A model generated the notes under the pieces. That model saw nothing but the letters and a program-made list of their open reading frames with translations. It did no database searches and was not told the DNA's origin. DNA of 63,457 nucleotides from Cellulosimicrobium composti. Lineage in GTDB: Bacteria > Actinomycetota > Actinomycetes > Actinomycetales > Cellulomonadaceae. The stretch covers positions 15,648-79,104 of the forward strand of contig NZ_WMKA01000016.1 of assembly GCF_009711085.1 (NCBI RefSeq). The letters are read 5' to 3'. Each line of letters starts with the position of its first letter. The stretch's first letter is position 1. A program made the translations under genes and the position numbers. Of the stretch, positions 8,851 to 16,602 are shown one piece after another.

Positions 8851-9854
8851 AGCTCCTCCTCCTTGAACAGGGTGCGCATGTACACGAGCGTGATGCCGAG
8901 CAGGATGAGCGTGAGCAGGACCGCGATGGCCGAGCCCATGCCGTACTTGCCCTGCGCGAACGACTCGATGTACGACCACACGCCGAGGTTGAACACGTCC
9001 TTGTTGCCGCCGTTCCCGCCGGGCATGAGGTAGATCTGCGTGAAGACCTTGAAGTCCCAGATGGTCGACAGGATCGTCACGACCGCGAACACCGGGCGCA
9101 GGATCGGCGCGGTGATCGACCAGAAGCGGCGCCACGCGCTCGCGCCGTCGACCTTCGCCGCCTCGTGCAGCTCGTTCGGGATCGTCATGAGTCCCGCGAG
9201 CACGGTGATCGCGACGAACGGGAAGCCGTGGTGCACGACGTTGAGCGTCGCGATCGCGTAGAACGACAGGCGCTCGGTGAACCAGTTCACCGTGCCGGGC
9301 TCGATCGCGCCGACGCCCTCGAGCACCGAGGCGACGAGGCCGTTGAGCGGGTCGAAGATCCAGACCCACACGTACGTGCCCGTGATCGCGGGCACGGCCC
9401 AGGCGACCATGATCGCCGTCGCGCCGACGCCCCGCCAGAACCCGCCGAGCGTGTTGAGGAACAGCGCGACCGCGGTGCCGAGCGCGACCGTGAGCACGAC
9501 GCACGCGAGCGCGAAGAGCACGGTGTTCGGCAGGACCGTCGTCCACAGGTAGCTGTCGCCGAGGATGTCGGCGTAGTTCTGCAGGCCGACCCAGTTCGAC
9601 TCGCCGCTCGCGATCTGGCGCAGCCCGTAGTCCTGCAGCGAGAGCAGGACGACGCGCACGAGCGGCCACAGGAGCAGCACGCCGAGCACGACGAGCCCGG
9701 GCGCGAGGAGCAGCCAGGGGCGCAGCGGGGAGCGGTGGCCGAGGCCGCCGGCGCGGCGCCGGCGCGTGCCCGTGGGCGCGGTGCCCGACGTCGGCCGGTC
9801 GGCCGGGGCGGCCGGGTCCAGCGAGGCGCCGGGCGCGGCTCGAAGGTCTGCCAT
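8847..9854 (-). CDS. Carbohydrate ABC transporter permease (first subunit)
   Basis: An inner-membrane permease of the MalF/UgpA type, 335 residues. A disordered Pro/Thr/Arg-rich N-terminus of about 45 residues is followed by WLLLAPGLVVLGVLLLWPLVRVV, the first membrane helix, and about five more. The ATPase-docking EAA motif is LHEAAKVDGASAWRRFWSITAPILRP near residue 230. The gene lies 100 bp downstream of the binding-protein gene. That gap holds a perfect 15-bp hairpin likely to reduce read-through, a common way of making more binding protein than permease. Confidence 0.92.
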   Translation of the reverse strand: MADLRAAPGASLDPAAPADRPTSGTAPTGTRRRRAGGLGHRSPLRPWLLLAPGLVVLGVLLLWPLVRVVLLSLQDYGLRQIASGESNWVGLQNYADILGDSYLWTTVLPNTVLFALACVVLTVALGTAVALFLNTLGGFWRGVGATAIMVAWAVPAITGTYVWVWIFDPLNGLVASVLEGVGAIEPGTVNWFTERLSFYAIATLNVVHHGFPFVAITVLAGLMTIPNELHEAAKVDGASAWRRFWSITAPILRPVFAVVTILSTIWDFKVFTQIYLMPGGNGGNKDVFNLGVWSYIESFAQGKYGMGSAIAVLLTLILLGITLVYMRTLFKEEEL

Positions 9855-9913
9855 GGGGATGAGGTCCTGTCGGTGGTGCGTGCGGGGCCCGGCCCCGGGG
9901 AGGCCGGTGGCGG

Positions 9914-9947
9914 CGTCCGGCCGCGGGCTCGGGCCCGCGGCCGGACG
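9914..9947 (-). terminator. Perfect 15-bp intercistronic hairpin (partial terminator/stabiliser)
   Basis: Arms 9914-9928 and 9933-9947 are exact inverted complements with a 4-nt loop. There is no U-run. It lies just after the binding-protein stop and before the first permease, inside a co-directional operon, so it probably attenuates or protects the upstream message rather than ending transcription. Confidence 0.6.
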
Positions 9948-9954
9948 CGTCGGC

Positions 9955-11262
9955 TCAGGAGCCGAACGTCTCGTCCATGTCGGCGGCCGCGGTGTCCGCC
10001 GCCTCCTGGACGGTGGCGCTGCCGGAGAGGATGGACTGGAGCATCGTCTCGAGCGTCTTCTTGCCCTGGATCTGCCCGTAGAGCGGCGTCACCGGGACGG
10101 AGCGCCCGGCCTCGACCATCTGCTGGGCGAACGGCGCGACCATCGGGTCGTCCTCCTCGATGACCTTCTCGAGGAGCGACGTCTGGCCCGGGAAGTAGCC
10201 GGACTGCTGGCCCCACGCCTCGGCGAACTCGCCGGTGGTCATCATCTCGACGAACGTCCACGCGAGGTCCTGCTTCTCGGACGCCTCGAACACACCGAGG
10301 TGGGAGCCGCCGAGGAAGGAGTCGGACAGGCCCTCGGTCTGGCCGGGGATCGGGAAGGCGCCGATCTTGCCCTCCATGTCCGGCACGTCGGAGACGATCT
10401 TGCCCGGCGTCCAGCTCCCGGAGATCATCATGCCGACCTGGCCCTGCTCGAACGCGGCGAGGAGGTCCGTCTCCTTCCACGTCGTGGCCGCGGCCGTCGA
10501 GAACCCGTGCTCGGTCGCGAGGCCGGTGTAGAACTCGAGGCCCTCGACCGACTCGGGCGAGTTCACCTCGGAGGTCCAGGTGCCGCCGTCCTGCACCGCG
10601 AGGTCGCCCCCCGCGCCCCAGATGAACGGCATCGCGCCGTACTGGCTGTCACCGGCGACCGGGAACGGGATGATCTCGGGGTTCGCGGCCTTGAGCGCGT
10701 CCGCCGCGGCGACGAGCTCGTCCCACGACGTCGGGGCCTCGATGCCCGCGGCCTCGAAGAGGTCGGCGCGGTAGACGACCGAGCGCACGCCCGCGTACCA
10801 CGGCATGCCGTATACGCCGCCGTCGAGCGTCGCGGACTCGACGAGGCCCGGGACGAGGTCGTCCTCGAGGCCCGCCTCGGCGATGCGGTCGGAGAGGTCG
10901 GCGAGCGCGCCGACGTCGGCGAACTCGCCGGTCCAGGTGGTGCCCACCTCGGCGACGTCGGGCGTCGTGCCGCCCGCGATCGCGGTCGTGAACTTGTCGT
11001 GGGCGCTGGCCCACGGCTGGAACTCGATCTGGAGGTCCGCGCCGGTCTCCTTCTCGAACGCGGCCGTGACCTCGTCGAAGAACGCGTCGGCGTCGGGGTT
11101 GGTGCCCTCCATGATCCAGACGGTGAGGGTCTCGCCCGAGAAGTCGGCGGCCTCGTCGCCACCGGTCGTCTCGGAGCCGGACCCTCCACCGGAGCCGCAC
11201 GCGGCCAGGCCGAGCGCGAGGACGAGGGTGCCCGTGACGGCCACCGTGCTGCGTCGCTGCAT
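9955..11262 (-). CDS. Sugar ABC transporter substrate-binding lipoprotein
   Basis: A secreted, lipid-anchored extracellular sugar-binding protein of the CUT1 family, 435 residues from ATG at 11262. The signal peptide MQRRSTVAVTGTLVLALGLAAC ends in a LGLAAC lipobox (Cys at about 22), followed by a Gly/Ser linker. The mature part has the typical opening LTVWIMEGTNPDADAFFDEVTAAFEKETG, the AGGTTPDVAEVGTTWTGEFA and WYAGVRSVVYRADLFEAAGI motifs and a hinge-region MMISGSWTPG. The Shine-Dalgarno GGAAG supports this ATG. It heads the operon with two permeases, nagZ, anmK and murQ, so the ligand is probably a GlcNAc/MurNAc-containing cell-wall fragment (inference). Confidence 0.93.
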   Translation of the reverse strand: MQRRSTVAVTGTLVLALGLAACGSGGGSGSETTGGDEAADFSGETLTVWIMEGTNPDADAFFDEVTAAFEKETGADLQIEFQPWASAHDKFTTAIAGGTTPDVAEVGTTWTGEFADVGALADLSDRIAEAGLEDDLVPGLVESATLDGGVYGMPWYAGVRSVVYRADLFEAAGIEAPTSWDELVAAADALKAANPEIIPFPVAGDSQYGAMPFIWGAGGDLAVQDGGTWTSEVNSPESVEGLEFYTGLATEHGFSTAAATTWKETDLLAAFEQGQVGMMISGSWTPGKIVSDVPDMEGKIGAFPIPGQTEGLSDSFLGGSHLGVFEASEKQDLAWTFVEMMTTGEFAEAWGQQSGYFPGQTSLLEKVIEEDDPMVAPFAQQMVEAGRSVPVTPLYGQIQGKKTLETMLQSILSGSATVQEAADTAAADMDETFGS

Positions 11263-11350
11263 GCCGTGACACTTCCTTTCTGTCGGCCGCAGGGGGACGG
11301 CCGGGTCGTGTGCCCTGACGGGGCCGCGCGGGCCGGTCGGCTCGCGCGGT

Positions 11351-11393
11351 GTGAAACTTACTTCCATCAGTGGACGTATGCGTGAAGATTACT
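11351..11393 (-). promoter_or_regulatory. Two direct repeats, candidate operator of the amino-sugar operon
   Basis: On the minus strand AGTAATCTTCAC and AGTAAGTTTCAC (10 of 12 identical) occur 31 bp apart, close to three helical turns. The first overlaps the predicted -10 box of the binding-protein promoter, and the second lies downstream of it. The arrangement suggests repressor binding. The regulator is unknown; no regulator gene lies next to the operon. Confidence 0.4.
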
Positions 11394-11414
11394 GCCACGC
11401 CCGCGCGAACGGAA
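11386..11414 (-). promoter_or_regulatory. Sigma-70-type promoter of the amino-sugar uptake operon
   Basis: On the minus strand TTCCGT (11414-11409) and TAATCT (11391-11386) are separated by exactly 17 bp. This places the start roughly 115-120 nt before the ATG at 11262. The -10 overlaps one of the direct repeats. Confidence 0.5.
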
Positions 11415-11480
11415 GCCAGGGCGAGAGATGTTGCACGTTCTTAACAATCACCGGGGACCCGTGGCGGACCCCCGGGGTCG

Positions 11481-12530
11481 TCACGGGACGCGCGCGGTCC
11501 ACTCCGGCGTCGAGAACTTCGTCCGGGCGAGCTCCTGGGCGCGCTCGCGCTCCTCGGGCGTGACCTTGCCCTCCACCGTGCGGTACCGGGACCGGAAGTG
11601 CGCCTTGAACGCCTCGATGACGTCCTCGCGGGCCATGCCCGTCTGCGACCGCACCGGGTCCACGCGCTTGTTCGCGCTCGTCGTGCCCTTGTCGGAGAGC
11701 TTCTCGCGCCCGATGCGCAGCACCTCGAGCATCTTGTCCGCGTCGATGTCGTACGCCATCGTCACGTGGTGGAGCACCGCTCCCCCGCGCAGGCGCTTCT
11801 GCGCGGCGCCGGCGATCTTGCCCGCCGGCGAGGCGATGTCGTTGAGCGGCTTGTACGTCGCCTCGACGCCGAGCTCGGCGAGCGCGCCGAGCACCCAGTC
11901 GTCGAGGAACGCGTAGGAGCGCTCGAAGCTCAGGCCCTCGACGAGCGAGCCCGGGACGTACAGCGAGTACGTGATCGTGTTGCCCGGCTCGACGAACATG
12001 GCCCCGCCGCCCGAGATGCGGCGTACGACCGTCACCCCGTGGCGCTCGGCACCCTCCGGGTCGACCTCGTTGCGCAGGGACTGGAACGACCCGATGATCA
12101 CCGCGGGCGAGGCCCACTCCCAGATCCGCAGCGTCGGGCCGCGGCGGCCCGCGTCGAGCTCCTCGGTGAGCACCTGGTCGAGCGCGAGGTGCATCGCGGG
12201 CTCCTCGGGCCCCTCGTGCACGATCTCGAACGTGTGGTCGCTCCAGCCGGTCGCGTGCCCCAGCGCACGGCGGACCGCGATCGCGACCGCCTCGGGCGAG
12301 AAGCCGACCATCGTCACGTCGTCGCCGAGCGCGCCCTGCACCGCGCTCGCGAGCTGCGCGACCGTCGCCGTCTCCGGCATGCCCGTCAGCGCGCCGTCGA
12401 TGTCCTCGAGCGCGTCGTCCGGCTCGAGGAAGAAGTCGCCGCTCACCGCGACGCGGGCGAGCCGCCCGGCCTCCACCTCGACGTCGACCGCCACGAGCTT
12501 GCCACCGGGGACCTTGTACTCACCACGCAC
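11481..12530 (-). CDS. lplA: Lipoate--protein ligase A, accessory domain at the N-terminus
   Basis: Attaches lipoate to E2 and GcvH proteins through lipoyl-AMP. The protein has 349 residues. Residues 1-95 (YKVPGGKLVAVDVEV, VSGDFFLEPDDALEDIDGAL) match the small accessory domain that is C-terminal in E. coli LplA or separate (LplB) in some archaea. The catalytic domain follows: VIIGSFQSLRNEVDPE, the lipoate/AMP loop VVRRISGGGAMFVEPGN and the lysine segment NDIASPAGKIAGAAQKR with HHVTMAYDID. The GTG at 12530 has TAGGGT 6 nt upstream, a leaderless layout. It is co-directional with cimA, with a 78-bp gap. Confidence 0.88.
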   Translation of the reverse strand: MRGEYKVPGGKLVAVDVEVEAGRLARVAVSGDFFLEPDDALEDIDGALTGMPETATVAQLASAVQGALGDDVTMVGFSPEAVAIAVRRALGHATGWSDHTFEIVHEGPEEPAMHLALDQVLTEELDAGRRGPTLRIWEWASPAVIIGSFQSLRNEVDPEGAERHGVTVVRRISGGGAMFVEPGNTITYSLYVPGSLVEGLSFERSYAFLDDWVLGALAELGVEATYKPLNDIASPAGKIAGAAQKRLRGGAVLHHVTMAYDIDADKMLEVLRIGREKLSDKGTTSANKRVDPVRSQTGMAREDVIEAFKAHFRSRYRTVEGKVTPEERERAQELARTKFSTPEWTARVP

Positions 12531-12608
12531 CCGACCACCCTAAGCCCGCCCGCCGTCGGCTCGGGGCGCGGGGCGCCGACCGGGCGAGACGGCGAGGTCA
12601 CGGGCCGG

Positions 12609-14267
12609 TCAGCGCGGGTCGACGCCCGCGTGCACCAGGCCGTAGATCGCGGAGTCCGTCAGGGCCTCCCACGCGGCCTCGATGAGGTTCGGCCCGACGC
12701 CCACCGTCGACCACGAGGTCGACCCGTCCGTCGTCTCGATGAGCACGCGCGTGACCGCGTCCGTGCCCTGCTCGGTGTCGAGGATGCGCACCTTGAAGTC
12801 GATGAGCTCGAACACGTCGATCTCCGGGTAGACGCGGCCGAGCGCGAGCCGCAGCGCGTGGTCGAGCGCGTTCACCGGCCCGTTCCCCTCGCCCGTGGTG
12901 ACGATGCGCTCGCCGCCGGCGTGCAGCTTGACCGTCGCCTCCGCCGTCGCCTCCGTGCCGCGCGAGCCGGCGCGCTCGACGATCGTGCGCCAGCTCTCGA
13001 CGCGGAAGTACGGGGGCCGCTCGCCCGTGAGCTCCTCGCGCAGCAGCAGCTCGAACGACGCGTCCGCGGCCTCGTACGTGTAGCCGCGCGCCTCGTCGTC
13101 CTTGACGCGGTTCGTCACGCGCGTGAGGAGGTCGCCCTGACCCGAGAGGTCGAACCCGAGCTCGCGGCCCTTGAGCTCGATCGACGCGCGGCCCGCCATG
13201 TCCGACACGAGCATGCGGATGTCGTTGCCGACCGCCGTCGGGTCGATGTGCTGGTACAGGTCCGGGTCGACCTTGATCGCGCTCGCGTGCAGGCCCGCCT
13301 TGTGCGCGAACGCGCTCGCGCCGACGTACGGCTGGCGCGCGTACGGGGAGATGTTGGTGATCTCGCTGATCGCGTGCGAGATGCGCGTGACCTCCTCGAG
13401 CCCCTCGCCCGTGAGGGTGCGCAGCCCGTGCTTGAGCTCGAGGTTCGCGACGACGGTCAGCAGGTCGACGTTGCCCGTCCGCTCGCCGTAGCCGTTGACC
13501 GTGCCCTGCACGTGCGCGGCGCCCGCCTCCACGGCCGCGAGCGTGTTCGCCACCGCGCACCCGGAGTCGTTGTGGGCGTGCATGCCGAGCAGCGTGTCGC
13601 CCGGCAGCGCGTCCCGCCCGTGCGGCAGGCCCACGGCGTCGCGCAGCTCCTCGACGATCTCGGCGACCCACGTCGGCAGCATGCCGCCGTTCGTGTCGCA
13701 CAGGGCCACGACCTCCGCGCCCGCCTCGAACGCGGCCTGCACCGCGGAACGCGTGAACGCGGCGTCGTGACGGTACCCGTCGAAGAAGTGCTCGGCGTCC
13801 ACCACGACCCGGCGACCCTCGCCCACGAGGAACGACACCGTGTCGGTGATCATCGCGAGGCCCTCGTCGGGCGTCGTGCGCAGCGCGCGCTCGACGTGCC
13901 GCACGTCGGACTTGGCGACGAGCGTCACGACCGGCGCCTCGGAGTCCACGAGCGCGCGCACCTGCGGGTCGTCCCACGCGCGCAGCCCGGCCTTGCGCGT
14001 CGCGCCGAACGCCGCGAGCACCGCGTTGCGCAGGTCGAGCTCCTTGGCGGCGCGGCGGAAGAACTCGGTGTCCTTGGGGACCGCGCCCGGCCAGCCGCCC
14101 TCAATGAAGCCGACGCCGAGCTCGTCGAGGAGCGGGGCGATCGCGAGCTTGTCGGCGACGGACAGGTTCATGCCCTCCTGCTGCGCGCCGTCGCGCAGGG
14201 TCGTGTCGTACACGTGGAAGACCCGCGCCTCGCGGTGGCCGGTCGCGGGGGTCGTCGCCGAGGTCAT
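12609..14267 (-). CDS. cimA: Citramalate synthase
   Basis: Condenses acetyl-CoA with pyruvate to (R)-citramalate, the threonine-independent route to 2-oxobutyrate and isoleucine. The protein has 552 residues. The HMGL-like barrel starts at about residue 17: YDTTLRDGAQQEGMNLSV, FIEGGWPGAVPKDTEF, metal-binding GMHAHNDSGCAVANTLAA and GTVNGYGERTGNVDL. Residues about 410-552 form the C-terminal regulatory domain shared with LeuA. The GGWPG and AQQEG variants separate CimA-type enzymes from LeuA (2-isopropylmalate synthase), though homologues are often labelled 2-isopropylmalate synthase/homocitrate synthase family. Expression is probably set by the leader and attenuator at 14409-14511. Confidence 0.88.
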   Translation of the reverse strand: MTSATTPATGHREARVFHVYDTTLRDGAQQEGMNLSVADKLAIAPLLDELGVGFIEGGWPGAVPKDTEFFRRAAKELDLRNAVLAAFGATRKAGLRAWDDPQVRALVDSEAPVVTLVAKSDVRHVERALRTTPDEGLAMITDTVSFLVGEGRRVVVDAEHFFDGYRHDAAFTRSAVQAAFEAGAEVVALCDTNGGMLPTWVAEIVEELRDAVGLPHGRDALPGDTLLGMHAHNDSGCAVANTLAAVEAGAAHVQGTVNGYGERTGNVDLLTVVANLELKHGLRTLTGEGLEEVTRISHAISEITNISPYARQPYVGASAFAHKAGLHASAIKVDPDLYQHIDPTAVGNDIRMLVSDMAGRASIELKGRELGFDLSGQGDLLTRVTNRVKDDEARGYTYEAADASFELLLREELTGERPPYFRVESWRTIVERAGSRGTEATAEATVKLHAGGERIVTTGEGNGPVNALDHALRLALGRVYPEIDVFELIDFKVRILDTEQGTDAVTRVLIETTDGSTSWSTVGVGPNLIEAAWEALTDSAIYGLVHAGVDPR

Positions 14268-14408
14268 GGTGCCTCTTCCTGCCGTTCGTCGTGCGGGCGC
14301 CCGTGCGCCCGCCGTTCTGGTCCGTCTCTCCCAGGACGCCGGGCCGTCGCCCTCGTGAGGCCCTCAGGCCCGGCGGCCTGCCGCCGGGCGGGGGTGGTGC
14401 CCAGCAAC

Positions 14409-14438
14409 AAAAAGACCCCCCGAGGGTGCGGGAGGTCT
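14409..14438 (-). terminator. cimA attenuator terminator
   Basis: On the minus strand a 10-bp stem (arms 14438-14429 and 14422-14413, one G-U pair, 6-nt loop) is followed by five U residues. True U-tract terminators are rare in such GC-rich DNA. It lies 142 nt before the cimA ATG and 28 nt after the stop of a short leader peptide, so it looks like a transcription attenuator. A second 8-bp hairpin (14369-14388) sits nearer cimA. Confidence 0.75.
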
Positions 14439-14467
14439 GCGCGTCCGGAAGGTGCTTCCGGGCGCGC
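14439..14467 (-). promoter_or_regulatory. Hairpin between the cimA leader peptide and attenuator
   Basis: Inner arms CCGGAAG/CTTCCGG (14445-14451, 14455-14461) and outer arms GCGCG/CGCGC form a strong stem starting at the leader stop codon. This is the place of a ribosome-controlled pause or anti-terminator structure. An alternative pairing with the terminator arm was not computed. Confidence 0.45.
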
Positions 14468-14511
14468 TACTCGATAATGAGCTGGGAGACGAGGTGTGTC
14501 ACAGGGCACAT
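14467..14511 (-). CDS. Short leader peptide upstream of cimA
   Basis: A 14-residue frame reads MCPVTHLVSQLIIE and stops with TAG directly before the attenuator hairpins. Leu, Val and Ile codons cluster near the end (CTC GTC TCC CAG CTC ATT ATC). ATT is very rare in this DNA. This fits ribosome stalling when branched-chain aminoacyl-tRNAs are scarce, raising cimA transcription. An in-frame ATG at 14550 would give 27 residues with the same end, so the start is uncertain. The peptide itself probably has no other function. Confidence 0.6.
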   Translation of the reverse strand: MCPVTHLVSQLIIE

Positions 14512-14596
14512 GGTGCCACAGGTTCCGCGACGATGGACACGAGCGTCCATCCACTGAGCCGCCCGCCGGCCGGCGGCGTGCGAGCGAGGAGTGACG

Positions 14597-15187
14597 ATGA
14601 GCGACCCGACACCCGGCGGGTACGACCCGCAGAACCCCCCGACGCGCCGCTACGGGCAGCCGCCCGTCCCCGGCCAGGCCCCGCCGCCCGCGGTGCCGCC
14701 GTCCGCGGCGCGCGGCGACTTCCCGCCGCCGAGCACGCCGGTGAACCCCGCGGACCCGCGCCTCGGCGTCGAGGCGGGCCGCTTCTGGGCCGGAGCGGCC
14801 GCGACGGCGCTCGTCGCGGCGCTCATCGGGCTGCTCGGGGTGATCATCTTCGAGCGGATCTTCGACATCACGCTCGTGCCGCCGCCCGACCTCTTCGGCA
14901 CGGGGTCGCGCCAGGCGGCCTGGGCGATCGACGGCGCGATCCTCGCGCTGCTCGCCGCGGGCGTGCTGCACCTGCTGATCCTCAGCACGCCGCGGCCGCG
15001 CGCGTTCTTCGGCTGGATCATGGCCCTCGTCGTGGTCGTGATCGCCGTGCTGCCGTTCGCGTGGTCGAGCGACACGACGGCGGCCGCCCTCTCCGGCCTC
15101 ATCAACCTGCTCATCGGCGTCGCCGTGTGGTCGCTGCTCGCAGGCGTCGCGGGACGGACCATCGTCGCCAGGCCGCGCACCGTCTGA
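14597..15187 (+). CDS. DUF6069-like four-helix membrane protein
   Basis: A 196-residue protein of unknown role. Residues 1-55 are a disordered Pro/Gly-rich cytosolic tail (TPGGYDPQNPPTRRYGQPPVPG). Four membrane helices follow: FWAGAAATALVAALIGLLGVII, AIDGAILALLAAGVLHLLIL, FFGWIMALVVVVIAVLPFAW and LSGLINLLIGVAVWSLLAGVAG. The pattern resembles small actinobacterial four-helix proteins classed as DUF6069; I give that from memory. ATG at 14597 is preferred over GTG at 14591 because AGGAG ends 6 nt before it. It is divergent from the cimA leader and convergent with ilvE. Confidence 0.7.
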   Translation: MSDPTPGGYDPQNPPTRRYGQPPVPGQAPPPAVPPSAARGDFPPPSTPVNPADPRLGVEAGRFWAGAAATALVAALIGLLGVIIFERIFDITLVPPPDLFGTGSRQAAWAIDGAILALLAAGVLHLLILSTPRPRAFFGWIMALVVVVIAVLPFAWSSDTTAAALSGLINLLIGVAVWSLLAGVAGRTIVARPRTV

Positions 15188-15199
15188 CGCCCGGCCCGG

Positions 15200-15243
15200 A
15201 CGACGACGGGCGGCACCCGTGCGAGGGTGGCGCCCGTCGTCGT
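15200..15243. terminator. Bidirectional hairpin terminator between DUF6069-like gene and ilvE
   Basis: Inverted arms of 19 nt (15200-15218, 15225-15243) with one mismatch and a 6-nt loop lie between the stop codons of two convergent genes (15187 and 15260). There is no U-run on either strand, as usual in GC-rich actinobacteria. Confidence 0.7.
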
Positions 15244-15259
15244 GCGGTGCGGGTCGTGC

Positions 15260-16393
15260 TCAGGCGAGACGGCGCATCCAGCCGTGGCGGTCGGCCGCGC
15301 GGCCCGTCTGGATGTCGGTGAGCTCCGAGCGGATCGTCATCGTCAGCGACCCGGCCTCGCCGCCGCCGATCGTGAGGTCGAAGTCGGAGCCGGCGAGGCG
15401 CCCGATGGGCGTGATGACCGCGGCGGTGCCGCACGCGAACACCTCGGTCACCGAGCCGTCGCGGATGCCGGCCAGCACCTCGGCGAGCGGGATGCGGCGC
15501 TCGACCACGTCGTGTCCGCGGTCGGTGAGCAGCCGGATGATCGACGAGCGCGTGACGCCCTCGAGGATCGACCCGCTGAGCTCGGGCGTCTCGACCGAGC
15601 CGTCCGCCTTGACGACGAACACGTTCATGCCGCCGAGCTCCTCGAGGTACGTGCGCGTCGCGGAGTCCAGGAAGCAGACCTGCTCGCACCCGTGCTGCTG
15701 CGCGACGACCTGCGGGAGCAGCGACGACGCGTAGTTCCCGCCGCACTTGGCGTCACCGGTGCCCCCGGCGCCCGCGCGGCTGAACTCGCGGTCCACCCAG
15801 ATCGACACGGGCTTCACGCCGCCCGAGAAGTACGGCCCGACGGGCGAGGCGATCACGAGGTACTCGGCCTCGAGCGACGGCCGCACGCCGAGGAACGCCT
15901 CCGACGCGTACATGAACGGGCGCAGGTACAGGCTCGCCTCGTCGCCCGTGGGGACCCAGTCCACGTCGGTGCGCACGAGCGCGGTGATCGAGCCGAGGAA
16001 GTCGTCGACCGACAGCGCGGGCAGCGCGAGGCGGTGCGCCGAGCGGGCGAAGCGCGCGGCGTTCGCCTCGGGGCGGAAGGTCCACACCGACCCGTCGGCG
16101 TGCCGGTAGGCCTTCATGCCCTCGAAGATCTCCTGCGCGTAGTGCAGGACGGCGGTCGCCGGGTCGAGCAGCAGGGGGCCGTACTTCTCGATGCGGCGGT
16201 CGACCCACCCGTCGGTCGAGTTCCAGCTGATCCTCGCCATGTGGTCCGTGAAGACCGTCCCGAACTTCGGGGCCGCGATCGCGGCCTCGCGCTCGGCGGG
16301 CGGCGTCGGCGAGTCCGTGGGGCGGACGTCGAAGAGGGCGACGAGGTCGTCCTCCGAGGACGACGGCTGGTGCTGCGCTGCGAGGGTGCTCAT
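15260..16393 (-). CDS. ilvE: Branched-chain amino acid aminotransferase
   Basis: A PLP enzyme that transfers amino groups between glutamate and the keto acids of Val, Leu and Ile, the last step of the pathway. The protein has 377 residues. It is a class IV (D-amino acid aminotransferase fold) enzyme with YAQEIFEGMKAYRHADGSVWTFRPEAN near residue 90. The PLP lysine lies in GDAKCGGNYASSLLPQ near 205, and the cofactor phosphate region is SILEGVTRSSII and FACGTAAVITPIG. Two ATG codons are adjacent (16396, 16393). The second is chosen because it sits 7 nt from AAAGG. It lies downstream of leuB on the same strand with a 209-bp gap. Confidence 0.95.
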   Translation of the reverse strand: MSTLAAQHQPSSSEDDLVALFDVRPTDSPTPPAEREAAIAAPKFGTVFTDHMARISWNSTDGWVDRRIEKYGPLLLDPATAVLHYAQEIFEGMKAYRHADGSVWTFRPEANAARFARSAHRLALPALSVDDFLGSITALVRTDVDWVPTGDEASLYLRPFMYASEAFLGVRPSLEAEYLVIASPVGPYFSGGVKPVSIWVDREFSRAGAGGTGDAKCGGNYASSLLPQVVAQQHGCEQVCFLDSATRTYLEELGGMNVFVVKADGSVETPELSGSILEGVTRSSIIRLLTDRGHDVVERRIPLAEVLAGIRDGSVTEVFACGTAAVITPIGRLAGSDFDLTIGGGEAGSLTMTIRSELTDIQTGRAADRHGWMRRLA

Positions 16394-16602
16394 CATGAGG
16401 CCTTTCACCTGGCGACCCGGGTGGTCTCCGCCTAGTTTTCCACGACCGTACGGCTCGTGCGGCCGTCCGCGCGAGGGGACGACGACGGCAGGGGCGTCAC
16501 CGGGTCAGAACGGGAGGGATCCGGTCCTGGGGCGATGACGACCGAGGTGCGGGGACTGCGGGCGAACCGGTGCCAGGGCCCTGGACGGACCCGGACGGCG
16601 TG

